Positions 1 through 12,803 are shown, counted from the stretch's first letter. The stretch: 64,000 nt of DNA from Rhododendron vialii (GCF_030253575.1 NC_080561.1:8714501-8778500); one strand, 5' to 3'. The notes: generated from the sequence alone by a model not told the origin. Translations and numbers: made by a program.

Positions 1-1431
1 AAAACTGATATCTTGAACAAAATGAGTTGCTTTGACCATTTTTCGGGATTCGATATGGGTCCCAAAGCCATATGTACGTGGGATATGTACATATCCGTAT
101 GTACTCATATTCTTTTCGCGGGACCAATTAGTAAAGGTTTATATGAGTTTACCTTTTTTTTGGGTACTCGGTTTATAGTAGAAGGCTAATGGGTTCATGT
201 TATGGTGACAGCGATACCCTACATATAACGCGGCCGATTACCAAAAATCTAAGTAGGGGTGTACACGATCTGTGCAAGTTGGATTGGTTCTATGGAAATT
301 TAGTAACCGGACCTTTTTTAACGGTTCCAATGAATTGAGAACTGGAATTGGACCACCACCAGACTGGTCTTGCGGTTTCTACGCCCAACTTGATTCATCG
401 GAGATTGACGGGTGTGATCGCATCTTTTGAAAGGGTAGCTGTTTGGGCTGACTCTCACCGGGATTTCTGATTGCAGCAAATACTGAAACAGCTTTTGCTC
501 GGATAGAGAGAAGGTTGGCTCGTAAGAAAGCTCACCAAAAGTGCTCCACAAGTGCGATAGAAGAGCAAATAAGACGCATTGAGAAAGCAGTGAAGGTCTT
601 TATTCGGACCTATATGGTGTCTTCAATTAGAACAGCTCTACATTGTACTAACTGCTGAATACTCCTTTCTTCTCTAGGTCTCGTGGATTAGTCCTCTCTC
701 CCGATATGTGTGAAATCAATCAGTCACTAGCCGTGCCTTGTCCATCATCAAGAAGAGATTACTCCCACTGCTGCGCCAGCTCCTCTTGTTGGCGGTTAAC
801 ACTACCAGTATGTTCTAGTTCTGTCTGGACGGGGTAGAACAAGAGGATGGAATTGCGTCTGGGAGAACCATGGAAATTTAGTAACCGGACCTTTTTTTAC
901 GGTTCCAATGAATTGAAAACTGCGCGAGTCCCCACCTCGTCCTCCAATGAGTAATCGTTGCTGATCTTGCTCTGATTATCGTTTCATTCCCCACTTCAAT
1001 TGTCATTCTGACATCATTTCCGATCGTCATTACGTTGGTGGTTTTTCGGATCGAACTAGTGATGAATCACAGCCCTAAATTTAAACAGAGGGTTCAAATC
1101 AGAGTGGGTGTTGAATAACCAAGTCCAGCCTCGACGGCACTTTGAAGTTGTCGTCGTTTTCAAAGTCATCGCCGCTTTGGCTTGGTCGAAGAATTTGTCA
1201 GCTTTCAGTACTTAGTTTTCTATTTTCAGTTTTAGTCTTATCAAACACCACCTTAGTGGCTAGCTATGCTTAGCAAGAGCTAGAGATGCTCTTGGGATCA
1301 AAGAAACAGATTGGTTGCAAGCTTCGAAGTGAAAAAAAATAAAAAATATGTGTATTACAGTCTTCCACCTTTTTTCCCCATACCAATCGAAAATGAACAG
1401 TGATTTTAAAGCTCAAATGGACTGAAATCTG
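1..1431. other. Intergenic, no gene recognised; direct repeat
   Basis: No coding signal was seen. A direct repeat of about 54 bases occurs at 291-345 and again at 870-922, containing TTAGTAACCGGACC. The segment opens with a perfect 16-base palindrome at 81-96. It looks like decayed transposon sequence. Confidence 0.6.
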
Positions 1432-1434
1432 TTA

Positions 1435-1569
1435 GGTCTCGTTCTGCTAACTAGAATAAGTACTAGTACTTATGTTTTCAAATTAAAAGTGATGTATTAT
1501 AAAAGAGTGACTTGTTTTGTAAAACGGAAAATAAGTATTTGAAAAATAAAAATCTTAGCAGAACGGGAC
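1435..1569. mobile_element. Tourist-like MITE
   Basis: Terminal inverted repeats begin GGTCTCGTTCTGCTAA and end TTAGCAGAACGGGAC, flanked by TTA on both sides (1432-1434 and 1570-1572). Short size, absence of coding and a 3-bp TTA TSD fit PIF/Harbinger-derived MITEs. Confidence 0.7.
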
Positions 1570-2247
1570 TTAGCCCAAAGCATTCCTAATGGGACTGGAA
1601 CAAGATTTATCCCAGAACATATTTGACCTCACATGTATAGAAATTGTTTTGCCTTCCATTCATGAGATAAAAGTGACGTGTTGATTACATTATCGATCGA
1701 TTAACATGACATTGTACTCCATCTGGTGGATCCGGGGTGCTGTCGTGAATCCCCGTGTAGTGCATGTGTAAGACAGCACACAGCCGTCGATCTCATCAAT
1801 CAACGGTTCAGATCAAAAATTTGATCGGTAAATCAGTCATAATTAAAAATTATATTTCAACCATTTATTGTCAAAATTGATGGTCCGTGTATGCCCTACA
1901 GGGTGCCTTGCACTATAGGATTTCCCAATCCCACAAGTTAACCCAACCTGACTGGAATTGGGAAATCTTGTAGTACAAGGTCATACAAGGCACTATGTAG
2001 CTTTTTTTACATGGCCGAAGGAAAATAATTATGAGCCCGCGAAGCTAAATCTTTTTTCTACAATAGTTATCATTTTAAAAAAAAAATGGACAGATTTGAC
2101 CTCACATGTATCAGGAAAAAAATACCCTAAGAATCCTATTGGAAATCAATCGATGCCCTTTATCATGTCCAAACTCGACCAAATTCTTTTTGGCTCTACG
2201 TACTCGAGCTTTAATATCTTCAAATGGTAACCATTGATTTTTTGAAA

Positions 2248-2378
2248 GGGGAATTTGCACTTACACCCCTTATACTATCACCGATTAAAAAATACACTCA
2301 TTGTACTTCAACATTTGAAGTGTAAGGGGTATATCTTCAAATCGGTGACAGTACATGGAGTGTAAGTGCAAATTACCC
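2248..2378. mobile_element. Mutator-type MITE, 131 bp
   Basis: The ends read GGGGAATTTGCACTTACAC and GTGTAAGTGCAAATTACCC and form inverted repeats. An exact 9-bp target duplication, TTTTTGAAA, lies at 2239-2247 and 2379-2387. Nine-base TSDs define Mutator-type insertion. Its ends resemble those of the 18.9-20.2 kb palindrome. Confidence 0.85.
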
Positions 2379-2621
2379 TTTTTGAAATTCATAGGAAATA
2401 AGTACTAATTGTTAAAAAGCATTTCAGCGGGGATATCAAAAATTTTGAGTTCACAATACATTATTACTCTTATACTAGCACTCCATTATTTAGCAAGGAA
2501 AGAATTTGTATATGTAGTTGTAATCATCCATGTGGCCCCATGATGGTTTAAGATCTGAAAAGCTCCTAAGGGGTTAAGATCGGATGCTAACGGTGTTTTC
2601 TCAAACTTTGCACTCCTACTA

Positions 2622-3089
2622 GCAGCGACTCCAGGATTTTAAAAACATAGGGTCATACATAAATAATAAAAATGACAATCAATTATCTACTTCAACAAGA
2701 AACACGAAAATAAATAAATAAATAAATAACTCAAGAGCTTCTACAATTGCATTCAATGGTGTTTTGCCAAGTGGCGTCACAACATATCAACACCCCACAT
2801 TTTAGTGGAGTCTATACATTTAGTAGTGAAATTCACGAAAATATGTAGTGTTTAGCAGTATTGGGGAGCCATGTAACAATGCTCCAAGACCACAAAATAA
2901 TTTTTCCATAGTGGGGTGGATTTCAAGTGAAAAAATAATCTAGTGTGGTTTTGTCATCAAATTACAATGGGTCATTTGTTAATTAAAAATAATAATATAG
3001 TAATTAAAAAAAATTAATATAGTAATCGTAGTTTTTTTTTCGTCGTGGGGTCGCCCAACCCCATTACTAAGATTGTGGCATCGCCACTG
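2622..3089. mobile_element. Possible decayed hAT/CACTA-like fragment
   Basis: The left part starts near CAGCGACTCCAGGATTTT and the right part ends near GTGGCATCGCCACTG, the sort of ends seen on plant hAT-like elements. No clear TSD was found and no coding remains. Confidence 0.3.
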
Positions 3090-4150
3090 ACTCCTACGAT
3101 CTGGTTGTGTTCCACTAGTCCTTGGTTCTGTGGAGCAGTAATTGCCAAGGTTTTTTGGTGTCTTTCAAAGCCCGTTGCAAGTCAAGTCTTTATAGTTACG
3201 TCTATGGAAGGGTTTCTACACCTGATCGCTCTATCAGCTCTCTTTCACCTTTTCTACTTGAAAACAAAAAAAAAAAAAAAAAAAACACAAATTTGAGAAA
3301 TTTTTGGGAATACGTCGCTGTGTTCACGTAGTGCCCGAGTAGTCCATTTGGGCTGCCCAAAAGTGTGTTGGACGGCTTAGATTGAAACTATTTCTCTCCT
3401 CTCACTCCACCTCTCTCTCTCCTCTTTCTTTTTCCAAATTCAAGCCGTCCAAAATCAAAATGAATGGTCCAGATGCACTGAGCAGACACCACATAACACC
3501 CACCCGACATTGAAAAATTTTCCCCCAAATTTTGATTTATCCCATTCGGTTAAATAAGTCAACTGACTCCTACGATCTAGTTGTGTTCCACTAGTCCTTG
3601 GTTCTGTGGAGCAGTAATTGCCAAGGTTTTTTGGTGTCTTTCTCAGCTCGTTGCGAGTCTGAAGTCTTTATAGTTACGTCTATGGAAGGGCTGCTACACC
3701 TGGTTGTGTTCATGTGATGTCCGAGTAGTCCATTCGGGCCGTCCAAAAGTGTGTTGGACAGCCTAAGGCCCCGTTTCAGAAATCTTCTTAAAAAATAAGC
3801 AGCTTATTTCACATTTTCAAAATGAAAAATAAATTTTTAATTTTTTTTGCATTGTATTAAAGATCTTGATGAAATCTATTAAACAAGATTTATATTGGCA
3901 AAAAAATTATTTGCCTAAACACATTATTTTTGAGCTTGAAATTGTCTTTTTAAAAAATAAGTACTTATTTTACATTCCGGAACGGGGCCTAAATTGAAAC
4001 TATTTCTCTCCTCTCACTCCACATCTCTCTCCCTCTCTCTTCTTTCTTTCTCCAAATTCAAGCCGTCCAAAACCAAAATGAATGTTCCAGATGCACCGAG
4101 CAGATACCACATAGTATCCACCCGATATTGAAAATTTTGCCTCAAATTTT
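3087..4150. repeat. Direct duplication of a ~450-bp unit
   Basis: The unit at 3087-3537 recurs at 3563-4150, sharing CTGACTCCTACGATCT and TGGACGGCTTAGATTG-like blocks in the same order. The second copy is longer because a Tourist-like MITE is inserted in it. Much of the right half resembles the 50.0-50.2 kb element. Confidence 0.85.
3767..3989. mobile_element. Tourist-like MITE inserted in the second repeat unit
   Basis: The 223-bp element has ends GGCCCCGTTTC and GGAACGGGGCC and a TAA target duplication (3764-3766 and 3990-3992). The first unit of the duplication lacks it and gives the empty site, proving insertion after duplication. Confidence 0.9.
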
Positions 4151-4406
4151 GATGGATTTTTTTTTGGTCCGTGGTTTGTTGCCACAGGTGTTCTCCAACG
4201 CAACAAACGACCAAAGTTCACTGTTTGTCTACCACGTGGCACCCACTATCAGTACACTCCCCTGTAATAATCCCATCCCGCCTCATCTCTCTCTGGCCTT
4301 TCACATTTCCGCCACCATCATATTCCTCGCCTTTTTCCCTTTCGGCGTTTCAGTGGAAAACTTCAAACAATACATACCCATATACATATCCTACACAATC
4401 AGATCA

Positions 4407-4432
4407 AGAGAGAGAGAGAGAGAGAGAGAGAG
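4407..4432 (+). repeat. (GA)n microsatellite in CAP1 5' leader
   Basis: Thirteen GA units end about 20 bases before the CAP1 start codon. GA/CT runs in plant 5' leaders are common and can act as GAGA-type elements; any regulatory role here is inference. No ATG lies between the run and the CAP1 start. Confidence 0.85.
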
Positions 4433-4453
4433 ATTGGGTGAGTAATTTGGGAT

Positions 4454-7400
4454 ATGGAGGAGAAGTTGGTGGAGAGGTTGGAATCGGCGGTGGCGAAGCT
4501 GGAGGCGATTTCGATTTCAGGGTTCCGGCCGGCGGAGGGTGGCGGAGATGCTGCGGCGGCGGCGGCGCTGGATCCGTCGATCGTGGCGTTCGAGGATCTG
4601 ATGGGCGAGTACGTGGGTAGGGTTTCGGCTGCTGCGGAGAAGATTGGGGGACAGGTTCTGGACGCGACCAAGGTTGTGGCGGAGGCGTTCCTTGCTCAGA
4701 AACAGCTCCTTGTTATGGTCAAGCAAACTCAGGTTAGGTTTCGCGATAATATTGCATTTTATGGTGTGAATTGATATTCGTGAGGTTTAATTTTGGTGAA
4801 GTTCGTGCTGAAGTTAATCCAACGTTATGCGCTGTTTTAGAAATGTATCTGTTCCTAATTTGAGTACTGTAAATCTTGATCTAAAGTCACGTAATGCGCT
4901 TGCCCGTGCGGAGGCGCGAGCGTGGAAGCGTCTTCCAAAAACATCTCAAACTACTAAACTTTGGTAGAACGAGAATTGAGAGATGGAGCGGAGGGTCCTA
5001 CTGAATAGTTACGTTGTTTCAGTCTGTACCTAAGTCACATAATGCAAGTGTTTTTTAAAAATATCCCAAAGTACTAAAATTCCCGAGGGTGAGAATTGAG
5101 AGTGCGAGTGCAGAGTGAGTTTTGAGAGCAGGAGCAGAGGGCCCTACTGAAGGATTACATGACTAAGATCTGTACCCAATATGAGTACTGGAAGTCTCAA
5201 TTTTTTGATTTCTGATGCCAAAGTGATAAGTGCTAATTGGGATTAGTTTGTATAGAGGGTGCACTTCTGATATCTGGTGAATTTTGATTCGCTATATTGG
5301 GAAGAATCCTTCACTTATGTTTTGAATGTTTGTGAGCATACTACAAATGCCCCAGTGAAGTTTATAGATCCAATGGATTGGTATCAGGTCGGGTTGATGG
5401 TTCTTCTATTGTTTTTCCTTTTTTTCTTCTGGTTGTTCTGCTCTTTCTAAGGGGATCTTGATAATTTGTGCGAATTGATTACTGGAGGCAAATTGTTGCA
5501 AAAAAATTCTTCAAATGCGATTGCAATTTTTACTTGTATTCCGAAGTGCTTTTACTCAGTGTACTATAGATACATTAGGTTATAAATCCAATGAATTGGT
5601 ATCATTCATCAGATCACATTGAATGTCATTCTTGTACTCTGGGGATGTTGATAATTGATGTGGATTGATTACTTGAGGCAAATTGTAGCAAAAACTTCTT
5701 AAATTCTATCGTGACTTGTTTTGACATGTGTTCTGAAGTGCTTGTACAGGGATGTTGATTGTCTTTGTTTTCATTTTGTAGAAACCTGACATGGCGGGAT
5801 TGGCTGAATTTCTCAAGCCACTAAATGAAGTGATACTGAAAGCCAATAAGATGACTGAAGGAAGGAGATCTGATTTTTTTAACCACTTGAAAACTGCTGC
5901 TGACAGTCTCTCTGCTCTGGCTTGGATTGCATTTACAGGCAAAGATTGCGGTGAGGGAAATTTTCACACATTTCTCAAACACTGTAAACAAATGATTTTA
6001 TTCCTTGTTGGTTCCTTATTTGCTTCCCATTTCAAGGTATGAGCATGCCTATTGCACATGTGGAAGAAAGTTGGCAAATGGCTGAGTTCTACAACAACAA
6101 GGTACCTGGATATGTTCTCCAAGCTAGTAGCTCTCCTTTAATGAACCTAGATTATGAGTTTGTCTTGCAGAAGAATCTTTACTGACAATTGGGTATACTT
6201 GTTCATTCAGTGTTATATTTCTTTATACTCCCTTTAGTTCCCTTTTGTTTCCATGATAATGTTTCCCTGTCGGAAACCAAGTTTGGTAAATAGAAATTGT
6301 GCTGGGGTTGAGAATAAAGACTGTTAGTCCCTCCATCTCATTTTTTGGTCCATTTTTTGTTTTGCAATGTCTGAAAATATTTGTCCATTTGAAAGGTGAA
6401 GGCACATAATTTTGTGATATTTTCAATATTACACTTCTTAATTGAAATTCGTTGCATTTGGCACAATGAAAACTATAGTTTTTTCATGTTCTTGGTGGTG
6501 TGAATGAATCAAACGATCTTCGAAACAGTTGTGATTTTGGACATGGATGGAACATGGTAAGTTAGCTTCATTGTTGAAGAACTTTCATGTCGTAGTGAAA
6601 CAGAGTTGGTAATGCCCACAATATATCCTGGAAATTGGCAACCCCAACAATTGAAATGAGATATTCCTTTTCTGTCAATTTTGCATGACTAGACAGTTGT
6701 GATAAGCCAAATATTGTTCTGTTGTGTTGCAAGAACTATGGTAGCTGGGGTTCTTTCAATGTGGTTTCTAGGATCTTCTCTGACTGACACATTCACGTGT
6801 AGGTTTTTATTTAGTATTAGAGGATAAAGAGGTCGATGTATACATCTGACGGCAATTTGTTGAAAGCAAACTAGCAAGCAGTTAATTACCCAAAAAAAAA
6901 ACTAGCAAGCAGTTTTGGATAAGTATTTATGTTTGATTGAAGTTTGTAGATGGTGCTCATGGAAGAGAGTTTTTTCTATTGGTCTATTCTGATCTTCCTT
7001 TTTGTGTGCGCTATGAAGATTCTTGTTGAGTACAAAAATAAAGACCCAAATCATGTGGAATGGGCCAAAGCTTTGAAGGAGCTCTATGTACCAGGTTTGA
7101 GGGATTATGTGAAGAGTCACTATCCTTTGGGCCCCATTTGGAGTGTCACAGGAAAAACAACTGTTCCTGCTCCTGCAAAAGTTCCTAAGTCAAGCGGCCC
7201 TGCTCCTCCGCCGCCTCCACCAGCATCACTCTTTAGTTCTGAATCTCCACAGTCTTCATCATCACGCCCAAAGGTTGGGATGGCAGCTGTTTTTCAAGAA
7301 ATTAATACAGGAAAGCCTGCGACTGCAGGTGGTTGTTCCTTTTCTGTTTTGCTTTTTATCTCTCTAGCATGGTCCATTGGGCATTTTCAGATGATTTTCG

Positions 7401-9099
7401 TGCATCCTAGGGTTGAGAAAGGTCACAGACAATATGAAAACCAAGAACCGTGCAGATAGAACCGGCATTGTTGGTGCGGGTGAAAAAGAAAGCGGAGCCA
7501 GTTCTCGCTCTTTCTCTAAAGCAGGACCTCCGAAGCTAGAGCTTCAAGTTCGAAAGTGAGTACGTATTTTATACTATAATCTGCTTCGTAACTGCTACCT
7601 AATATAGTTTGATCTTCAATTTCTTCCTTATTACATTGTCTCTTGTGCAGGTGGGTAGTGGAGAATCAAATTGGAAGGAAGAATTTAGTGATTGATGACT
7701 GTGATTCAAAGCAGTCAGTTTACGTTTTTGGATGCAAAGACTCTGTTTTACAGATCAAAGGTGTTTTTGTTTTTTCTTAGGCACTCTGATTGTTATTTTT
7801 ATCATTGATAATCTTTTTGCAAATCAATAGATACTCTGAGTAGCATTCCTATTTAGGTATCACGAAGAGCTCATCCTTAATCTAACAATGTGCAGGGAAA
7901 GTAAACAACATAACAGTTGATAAATGCACCAAGATGGGTATCGTGTTCATGGTCAGTAATAACAAAAGGAAAATCTGATATTGAATTATTATTTTTGATT
8001 GGCAAAAAAATAAAAGATAATGAATAATGGTAACAACATTTACTGAGTGATATGTCTTACTTAATGTGCCTTGAAAACAGGATGTTGTAGCTGCTTGTGA
8101 GATCGTCAATTGCAATGGTGTTGAGGTGCAATGCCAGGTATCTATTTATTTTCTTCACATCTTGGTGATTTCTTAACAAGTTTCATGTCGTTGACTTGTC
8201 TGCCATCCCAAAGTTCAGAGATTCATATTTTGCTGATTCCCTTCGTGAAATTACTCGGTGTTTCTTAGGGAATTAGAATGACTGCATGATGATCTATGTT
8301 CATCAAATATCTGTGGCTGTTGTAGGGTTCAGCTCCAACAATTTCAGTGGATAATACATCAGGTTGTCAATTATATTTGAGCAACGATTCTTTGGAGGCT
8401 TCTATAACGACTGCCAAGTCGAGCGAAATCAATGTGCTGGTGCCTGGTGCTGGGCCAGATGATGACTGGGTAGGTTTATAAGTTTCGCTTTACTATTACT
8501 CATTGCGTTTAAAATACTAAGCCTCGTGTCACAAGTCCAAAGTTCAGATTAGGAAGGTTAAATACTATTCTTGACCTTTTGCTGTTTGTCAGGAGGTTTT
8601 CTTGTTCTTTTGCTCGTGAATATACCCTATAAATCTCAAGCTATGATTACCTTAATTGATTAATTACTCATTTGTTCCTCTTATATAAAATCCTTATAGC
8701 CCAATAGCAGATAGGCAATGTGCAACATCTAGGATGGCCTAATAAGGAACTAACCATGTTGTTTAGGCTTTCGTACTAAAGACTCACCCGACTAATGTTT
8801 TCAGTATATGATTGTCTCATAGAAACAGGCATTATTAAAGTAGGAAACTAAACATGTTGCTATTCGTTACCCTTTATTTTCCTTTCTGCTTTTGTTAAGA
8901 AACCCTTTATTTGTCTTTGCTGAATGGAAAGTTATTTGGGTATGGATTGTGTTAGCTCGACTGAAACCACAGCGGGAACTCACCAAGGATGATTTATTGG
9001 GTTATTTTGCAGGGGGAGCATGCATTACCACAGCAGTTTGTTCATGTATACACAGATGGCCAGTTCGTAACAACGCCAGTCTCCCACTCTGGAGGGTAA
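4454..9099 (+). CDS. CAP1: Cyclase-associated protein (actin monomer recycling factor)
   Basis: Cyclase-associated protein binds G-actin and, with cofilin/ADF, recharges and recycles monomers in the cytosol. I join ten exons: 4454-4732, 5782-5950, 6037-6101, 7019-7328, 7411-7555, 7651-7760, 7896-7951, 8081-8137, 8326-8469 and 9013-9099. All have GT-AG borders and one open frame of 473 aa, close to Arabidopsis CAP1 (about 476). The N-terminus has the heptad-like stretch LVERLESAVAKLEAIS, typical of the cyclase-binding/oligomerisation helix. A helical folded domain follows to about residue 215. A polyproline run lies at about 232-239, and a WH2 actin-binding motif at about 258-280 carries LRKV. 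The C-terminal beta-helix CARP domain starts near 310. The start is the first ATG after a GA-rich leader. The gene lies upstream of the GH17 gene, as in Arabidopsis. Identity is very confident; single exon borders are inferred from reading frame and homology in memory. Confidence 0.96.
6220..6430. mobile_element. Stowaway-like remnants in CAP1 intron 3
   Basis: Two CTCCCT/CTCCATC-type motifs with downstream TTTGTTTCC and TTGGTCC resemble the termini of Stowaway (Tc1/mariner) MITEs. Ends cannot be fixed, so this is a weak call. Confidence 0.35.
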
Positions 9100-9567
9100 T
9101 TTGGAAAAATCTTTTCATTTGATTGCTGTCGTGGGTTTTTAAATTCATTTCTTTCTTCTCATCTCTTCCATATTATTTCCTTGGAAGTGTTCAGGTGTGG
9201 CTTTTCATTTTTCTCCTATTGGTTCAAATGCTTGTCTGTATACGTTCATATTCTGCTGGTCTTGCTATCTTTATCTGTTTCCTTTTCCATTTATTTTGTT
9301 CGACCAAACTGCTCAATTGTCGGGAATGATTTTTCGGTTGTCGTGTTGAGATTCTCTTTCGGCTAGTGTTTTGCAATTGGGTTTGGGTCATTTGCATCAA
9401 CTTCATTTTTGTAATGGAACGGCTGTGGATTATATGTTCTCTTTCTAGTGTATTGTCTGGTGTTCACGAAACTGAAATTGATGAAGTTTTTCCTACTCGA
9501 ATTTTGTGAAAGCGCGAAACTGTTTCTCATATAGAGACATGTATGTATTCATGTTTATGTATGTGTG

Positions 9568-10866
9568 CACTGGATCATACTGCAACTTGGTTGCAACAAC
9601 TCGAGCCTTGTCGTGAAATGGAGTTCAAAAGTCTTCATTGGATTTTCACACTAATGGCCCACGTATTACTTCTCCTATTTGATGACATCACTCGTGTAAG
9701 GTCATTAGGATGAGGTGTGGATGATGGCAACTTGCAACCACCTCTTTAATTGCAATTAGGTTCTTGATGCTTCGTATTATTGAATCGATTGAAAAATGAC
9801 ATGAACTTTAAAAAAGAACTATTAAATCCAAACGGAGGGAGTATATTTTTCTTCAATTATTACTCTTATTTCTCTTTCTCTCTCAAATCATTACCCGTTT
9901 ATCCCGTTCGGTTAAATAAGTCAATTGGCTTATTTTTTTGTCTTTATTCAATTTTTTTTCATATTTGTTAAATTTTCGTCAATTTTTTAGGAATTATTGT
10001 ATCGTCATGACAAGAGGAATCTAAAAAGTAAAAATTACAATCGAAATCTAATTTTTTTGAATAAAGACAAATAAGTCAATTTTTTCGTCTTTATTTAAAA
10101 AAATTTGATTTCGATCATAATTTTGTACTTTTTAAATTTCTTTCGTCATGACGATGCAATAATCCACAAAAAATTGACGAAAAACTAATAAATACAAAAA
10201 AATTTGAATAAGGACAAAAAAAAAAGTCAATTGGCTTATTTAGTCGAACGGGTTATCTTTATTTTTAATCATTATTCTATTTTTCTCTACACTCATTACC
10301 TACAAACCCAAATTCAAAATCTCAAAACGGGCGGGGTCTAAAAATTTTCAAATCCACTACATCAAGATCAATTTGAACCGTTTTATCATGAACTTGTACT
10401 CACTGTTCGTTTTAGATCTCAAAACCCTTGCGAATAGTCCCCAATAAATTTTCTTTATCTCTCTCCACTTATTACTTCTAAAAATCTCTTTTAAAATTCA
10501 AACCGAACAGGATCAGAGCACTGGATCATACTGCAACTTGGTTGCAACAACTCGAGTCTTGTCGTGAAATGGAGTTCAAAAGTCTTCATTGGATTTTTAC
10601 ACTAATGGCAACTTGCAACCTCCTCTTTAATTGCTATTAGGTTCTTGATGCTTCGTATTATATAATTGATTGAAAAATTACACGAACTCAAAAAAAAGAT
10701 TATTAAATTTGGACGGAGGGAGTATATTTTCCTCCAATCATTACTCACATTTTTTTCTCTATTACTCTCAAATCATTACCCATATTTTCAATTATTATTC
10801 TATTTCTCTTTACACTCATTATTTACAAATCCAAATCCAAAATCCCAAAACGAACGGGGTCTAAAT
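9568..10866. repeat. Local segmental duplication, two copies
   Basis: A segment starting CACTGGATCATACTGCAACT at 9568 recurs at 10518, and both run on to the block AAAACGNNCGGGGTCTAAA (ending near 10343 and 10866). The first copy carries the fold-back at 9903-10252; the second does not and shows the empty site. Confidence 0.9.
9903..10252. mobile_element. Fold-back MITE with CCCGTTCG ends
   Basis: The arms run nearly the whole length: CCCGTTCGGTTAAATAAG at the left, its complement ending TCGAACGGG at the right. Apparent TTAT flanks lie on both sides. The inner arm carries the shared core (…TTGTTA…CGTCATGACAAGAGGAAT) found at several loci in this window. It is absent from the paralogous copy near 10780. 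Confidence 0.85.
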
Positions 10867-10898
10867 GTGGGAGATCTCCATTTTCCATTTTCCACATA

Positions 10899-11111
10899 CT
10901 CCATCTGTTCCATAATGTTTGTCCAGTCTGCAAAACGAGGATGTAAAAATAATACAATTTTTGCAAGGAAAATTTAATTTTTTTTCAAAGAATTCACTAG
11001 ATATAGATGAGTTCTTTTAATTTATGAAAAAAGTTTGAATTTTTTCTTAAAAGAAATGCATTATTTTTTAGTCATCGTTTTGTGGACCGGACAAATATTT
11101 TGGAACCGAGA
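10899..11111. mobile_element. Stowaway-like MITE
   Basis: The left end CTCCATCTGTTCCATAATG and right end TTTTGGAACCGAG are inverted repeats of the Stowaway type, beside TA. The interior pairs GTTTGTCC with GGACAAAT. Confidence 0.7.
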
Positions 11112-11302
11112 TAATAATATTTTAAAATGTGAGACCGTAGTCACATAATATTTTAAAATATTTTGCACTCGCGCTCTCAATTCTCAAATCACATTCGTGC
11201 TCTCAATCTTTGCTCTCAAAAATTATAGTTGTTTGGTATGTGTTTTAAAGACATTTTCCGTCTTCTATTTGCGCTATCGCTCGAGCACGCAATGTCTTGG
11301 AA

Positions 11303-11876
11303 GAGTTGTGCTACCTCCACACCCACATGCACACCCATATACACACCCACACATACTGCATAAGTGCAAAAAAATCGACTATATATTGTTTCTTTTTTTT
11401 TTTTATGGTTTTATATCAGTGAAAAGATCAAATACTGAATCCGTTTTTTTCTGGTAGTTAAGCAGATTCGAATATGGAATAATATAAAATGTAAAAATAA
11501 AAAGAATTCTCTTCAATAAAAAAAAAATCTCTTAATTCTATACTATAGGGTTGAATAATTGAGTAAATAAAATGGAGAAACCGCTTTTACGGTTAAGTAC
11601 CAACGCGGCAAAAGTGTGTCTTTTTTCCTGCTCGCTCTTAGAGAGTTCTCGATGTTCTCTTTCTTGGTTTGTTATCGAAATTGTTTATAAACGATTCCGT
11701 TTTACCATTTTAGGGAACTCTTTGCCGTTGATAATTTCCTTCATTTTCTAGTTGTGTGTCAACTATTTTGATGTTAAAATGATAACATAATCATACCGTT
11801 GTGCAGTGTGTGTAGGGCCCACACATTTGTATGTATGGGTATATATATGGGTGTACATGTGGGTGTGGTCCTAGAA
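11303..11876. mobile_element. Inverted-repeat element rich in ACACCCA
   Basis: About 45 bases at the left (CTCCACACCCACATGCACAC) pair with the right end (GTGTACATGTGGGTGTGG). The middle is AT-rich with no coding. The same style of ends occurs at 35993-36056 and 48900-49045. Confidence 0.6.
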
Positions 11877-12239
11877 TTTCCGGTCTTTGAAGGGGGACTT
11901 GGTTTTCCATTTTTCACGCGTCGTTGGTGCTGGCGGCTGAGGACCTGAGGTCAACTAAAACCCTCCTATGGGTTGCAACGTCTGGACCAATATAATTAAG
12001 CTTTGTGGGGCCCCTTCTATTTTTTTCTATGACTGCTATTCATCAAGTATGATTAGAGTAGTGTGGCGCGGTACACATTACTCGGAGGAGCTATAATTAT
12101 TAGGAAAGGGAAAAAAAGAAGCTATGATGAATGGATGAGGTTGGATGGTCCGATGATCCCTGGTTGAAGTAAATTGTGACAAATTAGTTTGTTAATCATA
12201 TAGTGCGTTGATTTTTGATATGGAAAGTCCTCTCTCTTT

Positions 12240-12380
12240 TCTTTTCTTTTTTAACGAGAGGCAATTTTATTTTATAAACTCGAAGGCATTACAAAAATTT
12301 CATTACAATGGAAGAGTAAACATTCCACAACGGGCGGATAAGCACTCCACAACGGGAGTGGAACAAAAATGAAACAAGCT
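12240..12380 (-). mobile_element. Retroposon 3' tail (LINE/SINE type)
   Basis: A run of T followed by AACGAGAGGCAATTTTATT is the complement of the A-tailed 3' end typical of plant non-LTR elements. Similar tails lie at 42523, 47970 and 50382. Only the end is recognisable. Confidence 0.4.
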
Positions 12381-12382
12381 AA

Positions 12383-12531
12383 TGCTTTGTTCTCTTTACA
12401 ATTCAAAAAGAATTTTTTTAAAAATTCTCCTTAGATTTCCCTTACTTTCAACATTTCTTTCTCTATTTCTCTCTACTTATTACCTTTACTATTTTTCAAA
12501 AAAAAATTCAAACACCAATTCAAACAAAGCA
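12383..12531. mobile_element. Tourist-like MITE, 149 bp
   Basis: Ends TGCTTTGTTC and CAAACAAAGCA are inverted repeats flanked by TAA on both sides (12380-12382, 12532-12534). Confidence 0.75.
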
Positions 12532-12768
12532 TAAATAAAAAACCCCACTCATTATTCAATCTTCTTCTAGAAGCTGAAAACAAAAAAAATCTGTCGCCGA
12601 AGCTAAACCAAGTTGCCAAAGAGCACGGAGGGTGACAAATCTAACACTGCATGATGCTTGGGGAAAAGAGATATAGGAGGAGGGGAGGGGGAGGGGATGG
12701 ATTGAGCAGCGATGGAGGAGGGGGTGGAAGAGGCGCAACCCCCTCCCCCAAAGCAAAACTCTAAGATC

Positions 12769-12772
<4 letters not shown>

Positions 12773-12799
<27 letters not shown>
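12773..12799. repeat. (GA)n microsatellite
   Basis: About 13 GA units in an intergenic, purine-rich stretch; no gene adjoins it. Confidence 0.9.

Positions 12800-12803
<4 letters not shown>

Noticed and set aside
7329-7460. Read-through of CAP1 exon 4 into the following intron
   Set aside because: The frame continues for some 130 bases, but splicing 7328 to 7411 restores the conserved WH2 tail (GLRKVTDDMKTKNR-like), so the extension is intronic.
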